46,409 nucleotides of DNA from Deltaproteobacteria bacterium (GCA_024279915.1 JAJRRB010000080.1:1-46409); one strand, 5' to 3'. Shown: positions 8,731 through 17,053, numbered from the stretch's first letter. Numbers and translations: made by a program. Notes: generated from the letters alone by a model not told the origin.

Positions 8731-10058
8731 TACCCCTCTCCCTTTCGTTTCAATAGTCCAGCAGTCATTTCTCCAACTCCACATCGGCCGATTCTTACAA
8801 TTTCCCCTGTTTCTGAAATCTCCATGTCTATCGGCAGATCTACCAGACCCTTAACCGGGTTCCCCTCCGCAACATCTCCGGCCCTGCCAATCAAAGCAAT
8901 CAAAGAGAGACGGTAGGACGTCATTCCGAAACTCTCCATGGGGACAATATCCTCGAGTGCTTTAGGTTCTTTAAGGCCCGTTAGGTCAGACTGAAGAGTT
9001 TTAAGTGCACGGAAATCAAAAGCATCCAGCTCGATGTCTTTCGCATCCACTTGAAGAGGTACCGCTGGAATAGATTCATCCAATTCCATGATGTCACGTC
9101 GCTCCAGAATATCTTCAGCGATATCTACAGCTATATCGCTCAGTACAAATCCTGGTGAAGGGGTATGCACCAGATTCCCCTCGAGAAGTGCAGCTAGATC
9201 TTTCGGTGACTGGTTCTGCAACCAATTCTGGATGTCACTACTGGAGAGTCCTCGCTCAATGTGGACCTTGTTCTTTTCTATCAGGTTCAACTCGCTCTGG
9301 AACCGTGAGGCCATACTAAGCATTTTGCTCTGCCGGCGACCGATCTGTTGAGCAAGGCGGTGAGCTCCTCGGTCTAGATCAATATTTTCTGTCACGATAC
9401 TCATTATCTCTGTTGCCTTCTCCACCCAGTTCCAGACCGAATCCAACTTCTTTTCTGCGGCCTTGATCCGGGATTCTGAACCAGAGATGATCGCCCTATT
9501 GAATTCGTCGTCGAGTTCAGATAGGCGTGACAAAAGGTGCTCCAAGGTTTCTGGATTAACTTCCCCCATAGCCTGACTGGCAGCAATTTGCGAAGTGATG
9601 TAGCCGAGCTCGCTTCCCTCTTCTTGCCCAAAATTCATCATGGTCGAAAGAGCTGACAGGGCCATGCGACCCAAAGGGCTCATTTGATAGCGGGAGATAT
9701 CGGGAAGCCAGACAAGAATGCCGCTGCTGCGCAGGCGAAGCAGTGCACTACCGAGCTTAGTTTCATCGACATAGAAGAACATTGAGCTGATCTCTTTGGG
9801 AGACCAGTGCGGGTTCTCACCACGACGGCCGATTTCCCTCAAGATCATCAGCCGCACCAGAACACCTGCTGGAGAACCGCCGAAAAGTGCAGAGAATGCC
9901 TCGACCGACCCTTTCGCCTGCAGTAGGGGAAAGAGCATCGGGAGATCTTCCGGGATAACATCTGATCGGAAATATCCCGACAGAGTATCGTCCTGGCTGA
10001 TGTCCTCCATTAGGACCTCAGGCTCACTCAATGCCTCCTCCTTGATTGTTTGATTCAT
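8730..10058 (-). CDS. jetA: Wadjet kleisin-like subunit JetA (MukF/MksF-like)
   Basis: The 442-residue protein has an N-terminal winged-helix region (WSPKEISSMFFYVDETKL and the following wing, about residues 85-125), a long helical middle section (about 170-270) and a C-terminal small domain. That is the plan of bacterial kleisins of the MukF/MksF/JetA group, which bridge the two heads of the SMC ATPase. It is the first structural gene after the WYL regulator and overlaps that gene by 35 bases; its stop overlaps the jetB start. The assignment comes from order, size and fold plan; there is no single diagnostic motif. Confidence 0.8.
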   Translation of the reverse strand: MNQTIKEEALSEPEVLMEDISQDDTLSGYFRSDVIPEDLPMLFPLLQAKGSVEAFSALFGGSPAGVLVRLMILREIGRRGENPHWSPKEISSMFFYVDETKLGSALLRLRSSGILVWLPDISRYQMSPLGRMALSALSTMMNFGQEEGSELGYITSQIAASQAMGEVNPETLEHLLSRLSELDDEFNRAIISGSESRIKAAEKKLDSVWNWVEKATEIMSIVTENIDLDRGAHRLAQQIGRRQSKMLSMASRFQSELNLIEKNKVHIERGLSSSDIQNWLQNQSPKDLAALLEGNLVHTPSPGFVLSDIAVDIAEDILERRDIMELDESIPAVPLQVDAKDIELDAFDFRALKTLQSDLTGLKEPKALEDIVPMESFGMTSYRLSLIALIGRAGDVAEGNPVKGLVDLPIDMEISETGEIVRIGRCGVGEMTAGLLKRKGEG

Positions 10059-10893
10059 CTAAAAGCTGGAGAATATCTTCCTTATTGGCTAAGACGATTT
10101 GTTGCTCCGCAGGGTTTTCCGCTTCATCCAAAAACCTTAGGCGCTTCAAGGCATAGAAAAGACTGGCTTGGCGGACCGGGAACAAAACCTCCCCGTTGAT
10201 CATTCCAAAATCAGAGGCCACGACAGCTTTCTGCTGAGTGCTTAAACCAGGATGCGGAACTATTTTCAAAGGAACCATCGTAGACCACTGGCTGTCCTTC
10301 TCTTTTGCCCAGAGCTGACCATCCTCACTAGCCGGCGCATCACTCTCCTGGGCATGAAGAATCCTTGCCAGAAGAAAGTCCCGAAATGTCGACGTGAGGA
10401 AGTCATAGGCACGAACATGCCAACGCCAACCATCTGAGACAAAAGAATGGGGGGCTATCTTGCGGTTCTTGGGCTCAGGATGTGACATCGATTGGTAGCT
10501 GATATCAACGAAGGATATGATTTGAACAGCCTGAGCAATCGCACGTAATAATGTTGGCTGAATTTCTCTTGCAGGAAGCAGTATCTGTTCAGCAGATTCT
10601 CCATCAAAAGCAAGCTGCGTCAAAAAAACCTGTGGCGAAGTACTGATAAAAAGAGGCGAGAACTTTGGTGAGACCTGATAGGTTTTCTCGGTCAGATTGT
10701 AGAGGAGATTATCTCCCGCCAACTTCTTGTATTGGCCCAAATCAGCACTTGCCTGAGCTTTTGAAATCCCGGTCTTCGCCATCAACGTTTGACGATTAAC
10801 TCGACCGGACCAGAACAATTCCATCTCAATGAGCTCGAGGCGCTTTCGTACAGCCCACTTGATATCTTCTCTTTTTTCACTTGGTGACCCCAT
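10024..10893 (-). CDS. WYL-domain transcriptional regulator (CapW/BrxR-like)
   Basis: The 289-residue protein begins with a winged helix-turn-helix (about residues 10-75; VNRQTLMAKTGISKAQASAD is the HTH). A WYL domain follows at about 120-195, with the segment HSFVSDGWRWHVRAYD, and a C-terminal WCX-like domain completes it. This three-part plan is that of CapW and BrxR, repressors that guard CBASS, BREX and other phage/plasmid defence operons and are thought to respond to a nucleic-acid ligand. It is the first gene of the Wadjet-type operon, has an AGGAGG-like ribosome site (GGGAGGT, 6 bases before the ATG) and sits just downstream of an inverted repeat (10916-10946) that could be its own operator. 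Confidence 0.87.
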   Translation of the reverse strand: MGSPSEKREDIKWAVRKRLELIEMELFWSGRVNRQTLMAKTGISKAQASADLGQYKKLAGDNLLYNLTEKTYQVSPKFSPLFISTSPQVFLTQLAFDGESAEQILLPAREIQPTLLRAIAQAVQIISFVDISYQSMSHPEPKNRKIAPHSFVSDGWRWHVRAYDFLTSTFRDFLLARILHAQESDAPASEDGQLWAKEKDSQWSTMVPLKIVPHPGLSTQQKAVVASDFGMINGEVLFPVRQASLFYALKRLRFLDEAENPAEQQIVLANKEDILQLLDESNNQGGGIE

Positions 10894-10915
10894 CTCAGAC
10901 CTCCCGTTTAGCTAG

Positions 10916-10946
10916 TCTAGTTTCTTGACACAGTCCAAAAACTAGA
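10916..10946 (-). promoter_or_regulatory. Candidate operator/promoter of the defence operon
   Basis: TCTAGTTT (10916-10923) and AAACTAGA (10939-10946) are perfect 8-bp inverted arms around a 15-bp spacer, 23 bp upstream of the WYL regulator start. On the minus strand TTGGAC and TAGCTA, 18 bp apart, make a plausible -35/-10 overlapped by the repeat, fitting autorepression. Confidence 0.55.
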
Positions 10947-10977
10947 CCCATAATAACGTCTCTAAATAAAAAGTAAA

Positions 10978-11011
10978 CAAAAAAAATCCAAAGCCCATAG
11001 AGCTCTGGATT
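10978..11011 (-). terminator. Intrinsic terminator after the radical SAM gene
   Basis: On the minus strand a hairpin (AATCCA with TGGATT, plus inner AGC/GCT) is followed by a run of eight T. It separates the NYN/radical SAM operon from the defence operon. The remaining bases up to 11197 hold no ORF I can support. Confidence 0.7.
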
Positions 11012-11197
11012 AAGGAAGGTTCTCACAACAAATAATCTTCACTTGAGATGGCCGATCTCCCATAAAAACATACTTGGCCATCCAGGTCTTCCCGGACGCA
11101 TAGAGACGGATAAAGCACGTACCGGAAGCAAAAGGAACCCTACTCTGGACCACATGCAAGAGGCCCGACACCATCCGACCTTATTTCTGTTTGAATT

Positions 11198-12451
11198 CTA
11201 CCAGCTAGGTTGCCCCCAATTTTCAGATTTACAAAGACGATAGGCATTTTGAATCCACTCGCCTACCTGATCTTCTCCAGCGGTGTGAAAATCTCCAGAA
11301 CTCACCTTAGATCTCTTATTGTTCAAAGGACTGCCCGGGAGCGGGATGAACCGTGAAAATTGGATTCGATCAGGACATAGTTCTTTAGCCAAACGGATGG
11401 ATTCCCAAACAGTCGAATCTGTTTCACCCGGTAACCCAACGACAAATCCTGCGCTGAGGCCTACCCCATTAGCTCTGAGAATTTCAGCTCCTTTACGAAT
11501 ATGGGTCAGGTTGAGATCCTTATTTACGGAATGAAGAATTTGCTCAGATCCAGACTCCAACCCCATGTAAACCTGATGGCATCCGGCCCTCTTCATAGCG
11601 TCCACCAAGTCCTCATCTAAGCTGTCTGCTCGTGCATTGCAAAACCAGCTGAGGTCAATCTCCAACTTCTGGATTCCTTGGCAAATAGCCATTGCCCTGT
11701 CTCGATCAGTGGTGAACCCATCATCCAGAAATGAGATTTCCTGGATGCCCATGGAGTTAAGTCGTTTGAGTTCCAAAACAATCTGAGAAGGGTCCCAACC
11801 CCTGACTTTGGTCCCATGCAAGGCTGGGGCACTGCAAAACCCGCAGCGGCTTTTGCAGCCCCTGACAGTCATCATCGTCGCCATGGGTCGCCTTGCCGCA
11901 TCAGGACACCAATATTTGGCCAAGTCTAGCCCGGAAAAGTCTGGGAGGGGGTGGTTGCTAAAGTCGTGAATTCGGTGCATACGGCCGATCGTGACCTCTC
12001 CGGCTCTACTCCTTAAGCAACAGGTGCTCCCGTCCAGACTTTCACCCTTGAGAAGGTTTGTGGTCACCCTTGGAAGCACAAGTTCCGCTTCGCCGCGAAT
12101 GGCAATATCAAGACTTGGACACTGTGTAAAAAGATCGAGAGGGCGAAGGGTCGCGTGAGGTCCCCCGACAATCACCAGAACACCCCGACTTTTAAACCAG
12201 GCCGCCCAGCGTTCAATGAGCGGCAGAGTAAACGAAGAGGCTGTCATCATAGCGATTCGAGGGTCCATGACCGTCAGTTTTTCTTGGGCTGTTGACTCGT
12301 TATCGCCCTCGGCCTCTGCATCAAATATCTTTGTCGTTCCAGGGGGAAACATTGCGGCCAACTGACAAAGCCCTAAGGGAGGATAGACTGAACCGGAACG
12401 GGTGAACCTACTAGCCGAGTTGGGAGGCTTAAAGAACAGAAGCTCGCTCAT
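11198..12451 (-). CDS. B12-binding-type radical SAM protein
   Basis: The 417-residue protein has an N-terminal cobalamin-binding-like Rossmann domain (about 1-150; SGSVYPPLGLCQLAAMFPPG, VIVGGPHATLRP) and a radical SAM barrel. The [4Fe-4S] ligands are in CKSRCGFC at about residue 196, preceded by MTVRG. Downstream are the usual barrel elements ISFLDDGFT, VYMGLESGSEQIL and GFVVGLPGE. This is the COG1032 architecture, whose members perform methylations, ring contractions and other radical reactions; the substrate cannot be read from sequence. Its start overlaps the NYN gene stop by 4 bases (ATGA), so the two are translationally coupled, and a terminator follows about 190 bp downstream. Confidence 0.87.
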   Translation of the reverse strand: MSELLFFKPPNSASRFTRSGSVYPPLGLCQLAAMFPPGTTKIFDAEAEGDNESTAQEKLTVMDPRIAMMTASSFTLPLIERWAAWFKSRGVLVIVGGPHATLRPLDLFTQCPSLDIAIRGEAELVLPRVTTNLLKGESLDGSTCCLRSRAGEVTIGRMHRIHDFSNHPLPDFSGLDLAKYWCPDAARRPMATMMTVRGCKSRCGFCSAPALHGTKVRGWDPSQIVLELKRLNSMGIQEISFLDDGFTTDRDRAMAICQGIQKLEIDLSWFCNARADSLDEDLVDAMKRAGCHQVYMGLESGSEQILHSVNKDLNLTHIRKGAEILRANGVGLSAGFVVGLPGETDSTVWESIRLAKELCPDRIQFSRFIPLPGSPLNNKRSKVSSGDFHTAGEDQVGEWIQNAYRLCKSENWGQPSW

Positions 12452-13209
12452 AGATCACCTCCGCATTGCTCTTTACCGTCACCATGATGGATGTTACGGC
12501 CTGCAAGCTTTGGTCGTACTTCACCAGTTGAGTGGTGGGATGTGTAGTGAGGGTGTCCTGAAGATTTCTGTTCATTTACCCGGCGTGAAGAACGCTTAGG
12601 CGGCAGAGCCCCAAGAACGGTAAATTCACTAAAAGTTTTCCTGTAGTCGATCGGGGACTTAGCTTCGCCAAAACCCAGCACAGTCTTCCCTCGCCCCCGG
12701 AGACGCAGACTAAGTTGGCTGAAGTCACTGTCACTAGAGACGAGGCAAAAAGCATCGATATCCAATCGATAGTGCATAAACTCAATGACGTCCATAACCA
12801 GCACCATATCGGCAGCGTTCTTTCCGGTCTGATCTTGATGGATTTTTTCTAAATCGTGCAGCTTGGCAAGCCTTTTCCAACCGTTCAAGAGATTATTTGA
12901 CCAGTTACCATAGACTTTTACGGTTGCCAGAAGGCCAACATCCTTTAGCTGTTCCAAAATGGAATCGAAATGCCGGAATGAGACGTTTTCGGCATCAATG
13001 AAAACTGCCAATCGTTTAGACATCTGATTCGATGTCACTTTTCGCTCAGAGTTGTTTTTGCAGGAAGCGTGTTCGCAACCGCCAAATGCATTATGGAGTT
13101 CAGAGTTACCTTCCAATGAACAACTCGAAGGTGGAATCAATCGGCAAGGGGGCCTAAGGCATATTGGGATGCCATGGCGATAGGAAATATTCTGTAGTTG
13201 TACATTCAT
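12448..13209 (-). CDS. NYN-domain (LabA/DUF88-like) nuclease
   Basis: The core is a NYN domain, a PIN-like RNase fold: FIDAENVSFRHFD carries the first acidic residue, NAADMVLVMDVIEF the second, and CLVSSDSDFSQL the SDSDF acidic pair. Such proteins are metal-dependent ribonucleases or RNA-binding relatives. The start chosen (13209) has GAGGAG six bases upstream; it adds 62 residues with several Cys ahead of the core. An alternative start at 13023 (MSKRLAVFIDAEN) gives a canonical NYN protein but has a poor ribosome site. The C-terminal 60 residues are basic and His-rich. It is coupled to the radical SAM gene and lies 118 bp after the frameshifted gene. Confidence 0.78.
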   Translation of the reverse strand: MNVQLQNISYRHGIPICLRPPCRLIPPSSCSLEGNSELHNAFGGCEHASCKNNSERKVTSNQMSKRLAVFIDAENVSFRHFDSILEQLKDVGLLATVKVYGNWSNNLLNGWKRLAKLHDLEKIHQDQTGKNAADMVLVMDVIEFMHYRLDIDAFCLVSSDSDFSQLSLRLRGRGKTVLGFGEAKSPIDYRKTFSEFTVLGALPPKRSSRRVNEQKSSGHPHYTSHHSTGEVRPKLAGRNIHHGDGKEQCGGDL

Positions 13210-13224
13210 CGCGTACTCCTCGGG

Positions 13225-13247
13225 GTTTGTGTTTACAAAATACAAAC
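13225..13247. promoter_or_regulatory. Imperfect palindrome upstream of the NYN gene
   Basis: GTTTGT at the left and ACAAAC at the right frame a 23-bp near-palindrome (GTTTGTGTTT against ATACAAAC with AAA inside), 15 bp upstream of the GTG/ATG-proximal ribosome site of the NYN gene. It may be an operator; no regulator is identified. Confidence 0.35.
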
Positions 13248-13327
13248 GGTGAAGTTTCCACATGGTGGGTGCGCAAACACCAGAGAGGAGCATCGGGCTC
13301 CAGTACACCAATTCTGATCTTCTGGCC

Positions 13328-14581
13328 TCAGGGCCGTCGCAGTTGTTGACGGCGGACTTGAAGCGCTTCCACTTGGTCGACCTCCTCTTTTAGGTTTCGT
13401 CTTTGGGCATACAATAGCCACCAGTAGGCCGCGACAATCCCACGACGAATGTCCTGTTCGGATTGGGCCTCATGGTACTCACGACGAACAACTTTGTAGC
13501 ATTCTTTCGCTATAGCGCGAACTTCCTCATCCGGGTCGTTGTCCTTGATAAAAAAAATGGTTTTGTGGACATCCCCCTTCAGGTCAACGCCCAATTCGGA
13601 CAATGCCTTCAGGTAGGATCGTCGCCAGAGGGACGATGATTCCATGACTTGGTCAGAACGATACCCCTCCTTGGTGGCTTTTTCGCCCTTCCTGAGTTTC
13701 AGTCTACTCAAGCAGTATTTGGCAAACCAGGTGCGGCTTTGATTGAGAAATTTCTGCTGCTTTGCTTCGCGGGATTCTGGTTCATCATTGGTGCTACTGG
13801 TTTGTAATTGATAGGCATACAGGAGATCATCAAGGATTTCTCGGGCCGTCCAGGGGCAGGCGCTTTCCTGATCTATTTCTAGATTCTTTTTGGCGCACGT
13901 AGTTGAGGCGGCGCGCAGCAGCAGCAAGCGATGGCGAAAAGCTTTTTCCGGGGCCAGTCTCTCCAAGTAGAGCCAGGCACTTTTCAGGTCAAGTGAAGAG
14001 AGATCGGCTCCTTGCGACACAAACTTCCTAAGTAAGCCAAAACCCTTATCAACCAAAGCGACCAGGGTCTCATCCATGTAAAACCGACTACATGCCACAG
14101 AAACCCAAGGCAACAAAAGATCGGAGGGAAACTCATCTCTCTCGGGGAGGCCTCTGTAAGAGTCATCCCACCACCTTTGATCTTCTTCCTCTACTCGCAT
14201 TCTAATGGTGATGCCATTTTCATCCTCTTCATACGAATCGGCATCAACCGAAGGTAAAACAATATCCGCAGAAGGTTCATGAATGGCGAGCACAAACCCA
14301 TAACCAAATTTCTTTTGCAGCAGGCTATCTTGAATCTCAATAGGCGATGAGGCTAAAACTTCCCTCCACTCTTTGAGCCAAAGAGGTCTGTACGTTGAGG
14401 CATACCAAAGATCACTGTGAGTGTTAACGCTTCCGAGGAGTTCTGTTTTTTTGGCTTCTTGTATGAGCTTTGCTTCTTCCGCTACGGACCAAGCAATGAT
14501 TTTTTGAATTCGATTGGCGCCTTGATTTGGGGCTAGGGGAAGATAATGTTGGTTGAATTCATAGTATAAGTATTCAAAATG
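13328..14581 (-). CDS. C-terminal frame of a frameshift-split unknown protein
   Basis: This reading frame continues the gene at 14533-15516 in the -1 frame. It is open from the slippery site at 14581 (first residues HFEYLYYEF) to its stop, 417 residues; the first in-frame start of its own is a GTG at 14293, 96 codons later, and the stretch before it (for example IIAWSVAEEAKLIQEAKK) has normal protein character, so it is probably translated only after a -1 shift. No enzymatic motif is recognised. It is helical throughout; near the end DNDPDEEVRAIAKECYK looks like one HEAT-type repeat. The product would lie upstream of the NYN nuclease in the same operon. Function unknown. Confidence 0.6.
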   Translation of the reverse strand, partial: HFEYLYYEFNQHYLPLAPNQGANRIQKIIAWSVAEEAKLIQEAKKTELLGSVNTHSDLWYASTYRPLWLKEWREVLASSPIEIQDSLLQKKFGYGFVLAIHEPSADIVLPSVDADSYEEDENGITIRMRVEEEDQRWWDDSYRGLPERDEFPSDLLLPWVSVACSRFYMDETLVALVDKGFGLLRKFVSQGADLSSLDLKSAWLYLERLAPEKAFRHRLLLLRAASTTCAKKNLEIDQESACPWTAREILDDLLYAYQLQTSSTNDEPESREAKQQKFLNQSRTWFAKYCLSRLKLRKGEKATKEGYRSDQVMESSSLWRRSYLKALSELGVDLKGDVHKTIFFIKDNDPDEEVRAIAKECYKVVRREYHEAQSEQDIRRGIVAAYWWLLYAQRRNLKEEVDQVEALQVRRQQLRRP

Positions 14582-15516
14582 TTTTTTTGATCGTCATCCA
14601 TATCATCCAGCCGTACGTTCCAGCACCAGATGACTTCAAGTTCTTTGCGCGCTGCACTCAGCAAATTTTCAGCCCAACCTTTGACAGAACTTAAATCAAT
14701 TCGAGTAACGTCCTCGGCAGTATGCGATGGCCCCGATCGCAATGCAGACGATTGGTCAAAAAGAAAATCAATAAACTTGTGCAGCAGTGAAGAAGACTCA
14801 GCTGCAGTTCCCCTCGGGCTCTCTACCAAAAGCCAGTTATTGAGGAATTTAAAAGACTTTTTCAGGTATTGCTCACCTAACTTCAGGTCTTGACTACCAT
14901 CAATCCCTTGATGACGAAAAATCTCAATGACAAGGTACTGGAAATCGCCAAATTGCCCGCCTCCATTTTGGAGATATTTAAATAGCTGCCATAGAGACGA
15001 TTCTCTTTCTGCGCTATCGTATTGGGCAAAATGATTTTTAAAAAAATCCGGTTTGAGGTAGAAATCTTCTCCGTAGAATTGAGGAGCTAGAGTAACAAGA
15101 AAATATTCGAATCCGCAGCTTTTGAAACCTGCGAAGCATTGATGGAGTTTTTCCGGGGAATTGGCAAAGATTGTTTCTGCTACATCACTAGCGAAATTAA
15201 AACTGGCAGGTCTCTTTTTAGCGAAGGAGTCGTTTCGGCCCACAGGAAATAGCCCTAAACCGTGGCCCTCCACTGTTTGAACGAAAGCTATTATTTGCTC
15301 TGGTAGGTTAGGATAGGCAAGGCTGGCTCGGAGTCCCTTTACGATCGTGTCGATGGAACCGAGTTCCGAGTGAGCGCCCTGGCTATAATGTTTACTGAGA
15401 AGAGCACGGAAAGATGCTTTGATGGGACATTCATCAAGCGCCTGAATGAATCGTTCGATCGGGTCGTTTTTTTCTTCAAGAGAAGATAAGAAAAGATCTT
15501 GATCTTTACTGCACAT
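14533..15516 (-). CDS. N-terminal frame of a frameshift-split unknown protein
   Basis: The zero frame encodes 327 residues, of which the first 312 (up to the slippery codons QKN) belong to the inferred 729-residue fusion and the last 15 are a short alternative tail before a stop. The start has AGGAGG seven bases upstream. The protein is acidic and helical, without signal peptide or membrane segment, and I do not recognise the family. Either the two frames make two products from one mRNA by programmed -1 frameshifting, or the gene carries a one-base indel in an A7 run (mutation or sequencing error). First gene of the operon with the NYN nuclease and the radical SAM protein. Confidence 0.65.
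   Translation of the reverse strand: MCSKDQDLFLSSLEEKNDPIERFIQALDECPIKASFRALLSKHYSQGAHSELGSIDTIVKGLRASLAYPNLPEQIIAFVQTVEGHGLGLFPVGRNDSFAKKRPASFNFASDVAETIFANSPEKLHQCFAGFKSCGFEYFLVTLAPQFYGEDFYLKPDFFKNHFAQYDSAERESSLWQLFKYLQNGGGQFGDFQYLVIEIFRHQGIDGSQDLKLGEQYLKKSFKFLNNWLLVESPRGTAAESSSLLHKFIDFLFDQSSALRSGPSHTAEDVTRIDLSSVKGWAENLLSAARKELEVIWCWNVRLDDMDDDQKNILNTYTMNSTNIIFP
14581..14587 (-). other. Canonical -1 ribosomal slippery heptamer A AAA AAC
   Basis: In the zero frame the codons read CAA AAA AAC, so the phase is exactly X XXY YYZ. A -1 slip puts the ribosome into CAT TTT GAA, the frame of 13328-14581. A weak AT-rich hairpin (TTGAAT/ATTCAA) follows within 10 bases; no strong pseudoknot was seen by eye. 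Confidence 0.55.
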
Positions 15517-16099
15517 GGGTCGACCTCCTGTTAAGGATCTTAGGTTTCACTGATAGACGTACACAGAAAAAAACTCTGTGCCTACAGCTGAAACCTCCCG
15601 TGCAAAAGATGGGAGCGGAAAAAAAGCGGGGCATCAGGCCCCTTAGCCGACTGCAGTGCAACAAAGATACACAGCGATTTATGGGTTGTCAACCGAGCAT
15701 TGAATTTATTGATGGGAAAGTAAGTCTGTTTCCAGACATTCCAATATTAGACATCTCCACGAATAATTACCGGAGAAGACACAACTATAGGCTCCGGTCC
15801 CCCTCCGGTCTATTTGGTTTAGCCTCGCTAGTCTAGGCTATTTACTCTGATGAACTTGGTGTGCTGGCGGTTCTTTAAGGATGGGTCACAGTGACAGATT
15901 GCTGGGCGCGCCAGGATACGTGTATTGCTACCTACCTTGAAAGAATTTGTCTGTTTCTTTGCCGCACCTGATATCTGACTCACGACGTCGCTACTAACAA
16001 TGAACACTCTTACCTCACGCCGAGGTGTCTGCTGAAACCGTTCGAGCAGATGGGTAGATTACACTCCATGGAGGGCGGCAAAAAGCCTACTGCGTTGGA
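15517..16099. other. Spacer with arm-like pair, no supported gene
   Basis: This 580-bp stretch holds the ribosome site of the minus-strand operon, a small hairpin near 15560 (ACAGA/TCTGT around a T/A run) and a perfect TAGCCT/AGGCTA inverted repeat near 15820. A 78-codon open frame at 15600-15836 has no convincing start context. The right end of cargo unit 1 runs into the tRNA fragment at 16100. Confidence 0.5.
15793..15811 (+). repeat. Arm-like direct repeat pair, extra copy
   Basis: TCCGGTCC (15793) and TCCGGTCT (15804) are 11 bp apart, the same spacing and orientation as the pair in each tRNA-fragment tail, about 290 bp before the fragment at 16100. Confidence 0.55.
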
Positions 16100-16329
16100 T
16101 TCGGGAGCAGGGGGTCGCTGGTTCGATTCCAGTCATCCCGACCAGTATTTACATGAGAGCGACCTTCCCGGGGTCGCTCTTTCCTTTTGTGCTCCGGTCC
16201 TATTCCGGTCCAGACACTCTTCCAACTGACAATTTGAAGTCTCAGGAATGTAGTGTTTGCATGTTCCGGGGCGGGGTTTTTCCTCCGGGTCATGTCCGGT
16301 ACGAAGCAACCGAGGCATTCGTCCCCAAT
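16100..16329 (+). repeat. Repeat B: tRNA-Pro 3' fragment with conserved tail
   Basis: Identity with tRNA-Pro starts at the anticodon loop TTCGGGA (16100-16106) and runs to ACCA (16141-16144); the preceding bases (GTTGGA) do not match the tRNA. The tail has the GAGCGACC hairpin and T-rich run (16157-16187), TCCGGTCC at 16193 and 16204, the promoter-like box CTGACA (16226) 17 bp TGTAGT (16249), and the GC-rich GTTCCGGGGCGGGG (16263). From about 16304 the tail also matches repeat D (ACGAAGCAACCGAGG). Confidence 0.9.
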
Positions 16330-16555
16330 CAATGTAGGAGGAGAAGGAATAGTTCCGAAAAAGGTGCCTCTCACTCTCGTTAGTCCTTGATAATTAAAGA
16401 TTCTTTTCTTGAAAATGCTACTACATATTTGTAAGTTGCTGCATATATCTATTGGCGGTTCCTAGCGTGAGTCAGGTCCGAAAAGTGGCGAATCTCATTT
16501 TTGAGATTGCCGGGTTGCCAATTACAGTAATCCAACTTTGATTATAGGTGGAACC

Positions 16556-17053
16556 ATGTCCTGCGAGCACTCTAAAGACTGTGTCTATTACAGAACGCAT
16601 CTATACAAGTCCAACAGCAGACAATCTCGTTTTCTGGTGGATAGTTATTGCGAAGGGACTTTGCACTCACGTTGTCGACGCTTGCATTACAAAACTGAAT
16701 TTTGTAAAGAGGCACCGGACGACCTAGCTCCGAATGGGTATCTTGTTGGAACACACAAAAAATTGCGGGTTGAGAACACCCGAAAGTTCGAACGGTACAA
16801 AATCAAGAATGGTGCTTGCATGCTTCAAGTGCTTGGCACTAAAAAGACTTTTAGCGCGTGGATTGTTGACATAGGTGAAGGTGGGGTTCGGTTCGAGCTG
16901 AGCATCCATCCTAAAGAACTAGAGATCTGTCCGGAGAAGAGTTTACTCAGAATCCTCGGTTACTCTATAGAGGCTATTCCGTTTCCGATCACCAAAGAAG
17001 TCGTCAAACCGGTTTGGCAAAACAATCAAGTTATGGGTTGTTCTTTTGCGTAA
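16556..17053 (+). CDS. Cys-rich PilZ-domain protein
   Basis: The 165-residue protein starts at the ATG after AGGTGG (5-base spacing); a TTG at 16538 is less likely. The N-terminal 65 residues hold spaced cysteines (C3, C9, C32, C40, C50) of a type often seen in signalling proteins of this bacterial group and possibly binding a metal. The C-terminal part is a PilZ domain: RKFER at about 76-80 gives the RxxxR c-di-GMP motif, and VDIGEGGVRFE corresponds to the second motif (D/N)xSxxG, with Gly in place of Ser. Binding of c-di-GMP is therefore plausible but the Ser to Gly change weakens it. First gene of cargo unit 2, about 300 bp from the promoter-like box of repeat B. Confidence 0.82.
   Translation: MSCEHSKDCVYYRTHLYKSNSRQSRFLVDSYCEGTLHSRCRRLHYKTEFCKEAPDDLAPNGYLVGTHKKLRVENTRKFERYKIKNGACMLQVLGTKKTFSAWIVDIGEGGVRFELSIHPKELEICPEKSLLRILGYSIEAIPFPITKEVVKPVWQNNQVMGCSFA

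Noticed and set aside
15600-15836. 78-codon plus-strand frame
   Set aside because: No ribosome site and the frame overlaps the arm-like pair and inverted repeats.
16100-16144. The tRNA-Pro fragments as functional tRNA genes
   Set aside because: All lack the acceptor 5' strand and D arm; the sequences before the anticodon loop do not match in B and D, so no cloverleaf can form.
16087-16374. Minus-strand frames within the repeats (also at 21482 and 25295)
   Set aside because: Similar peptides recur only because the repeat DNA recurs; no starts or ribosome sites support translation.
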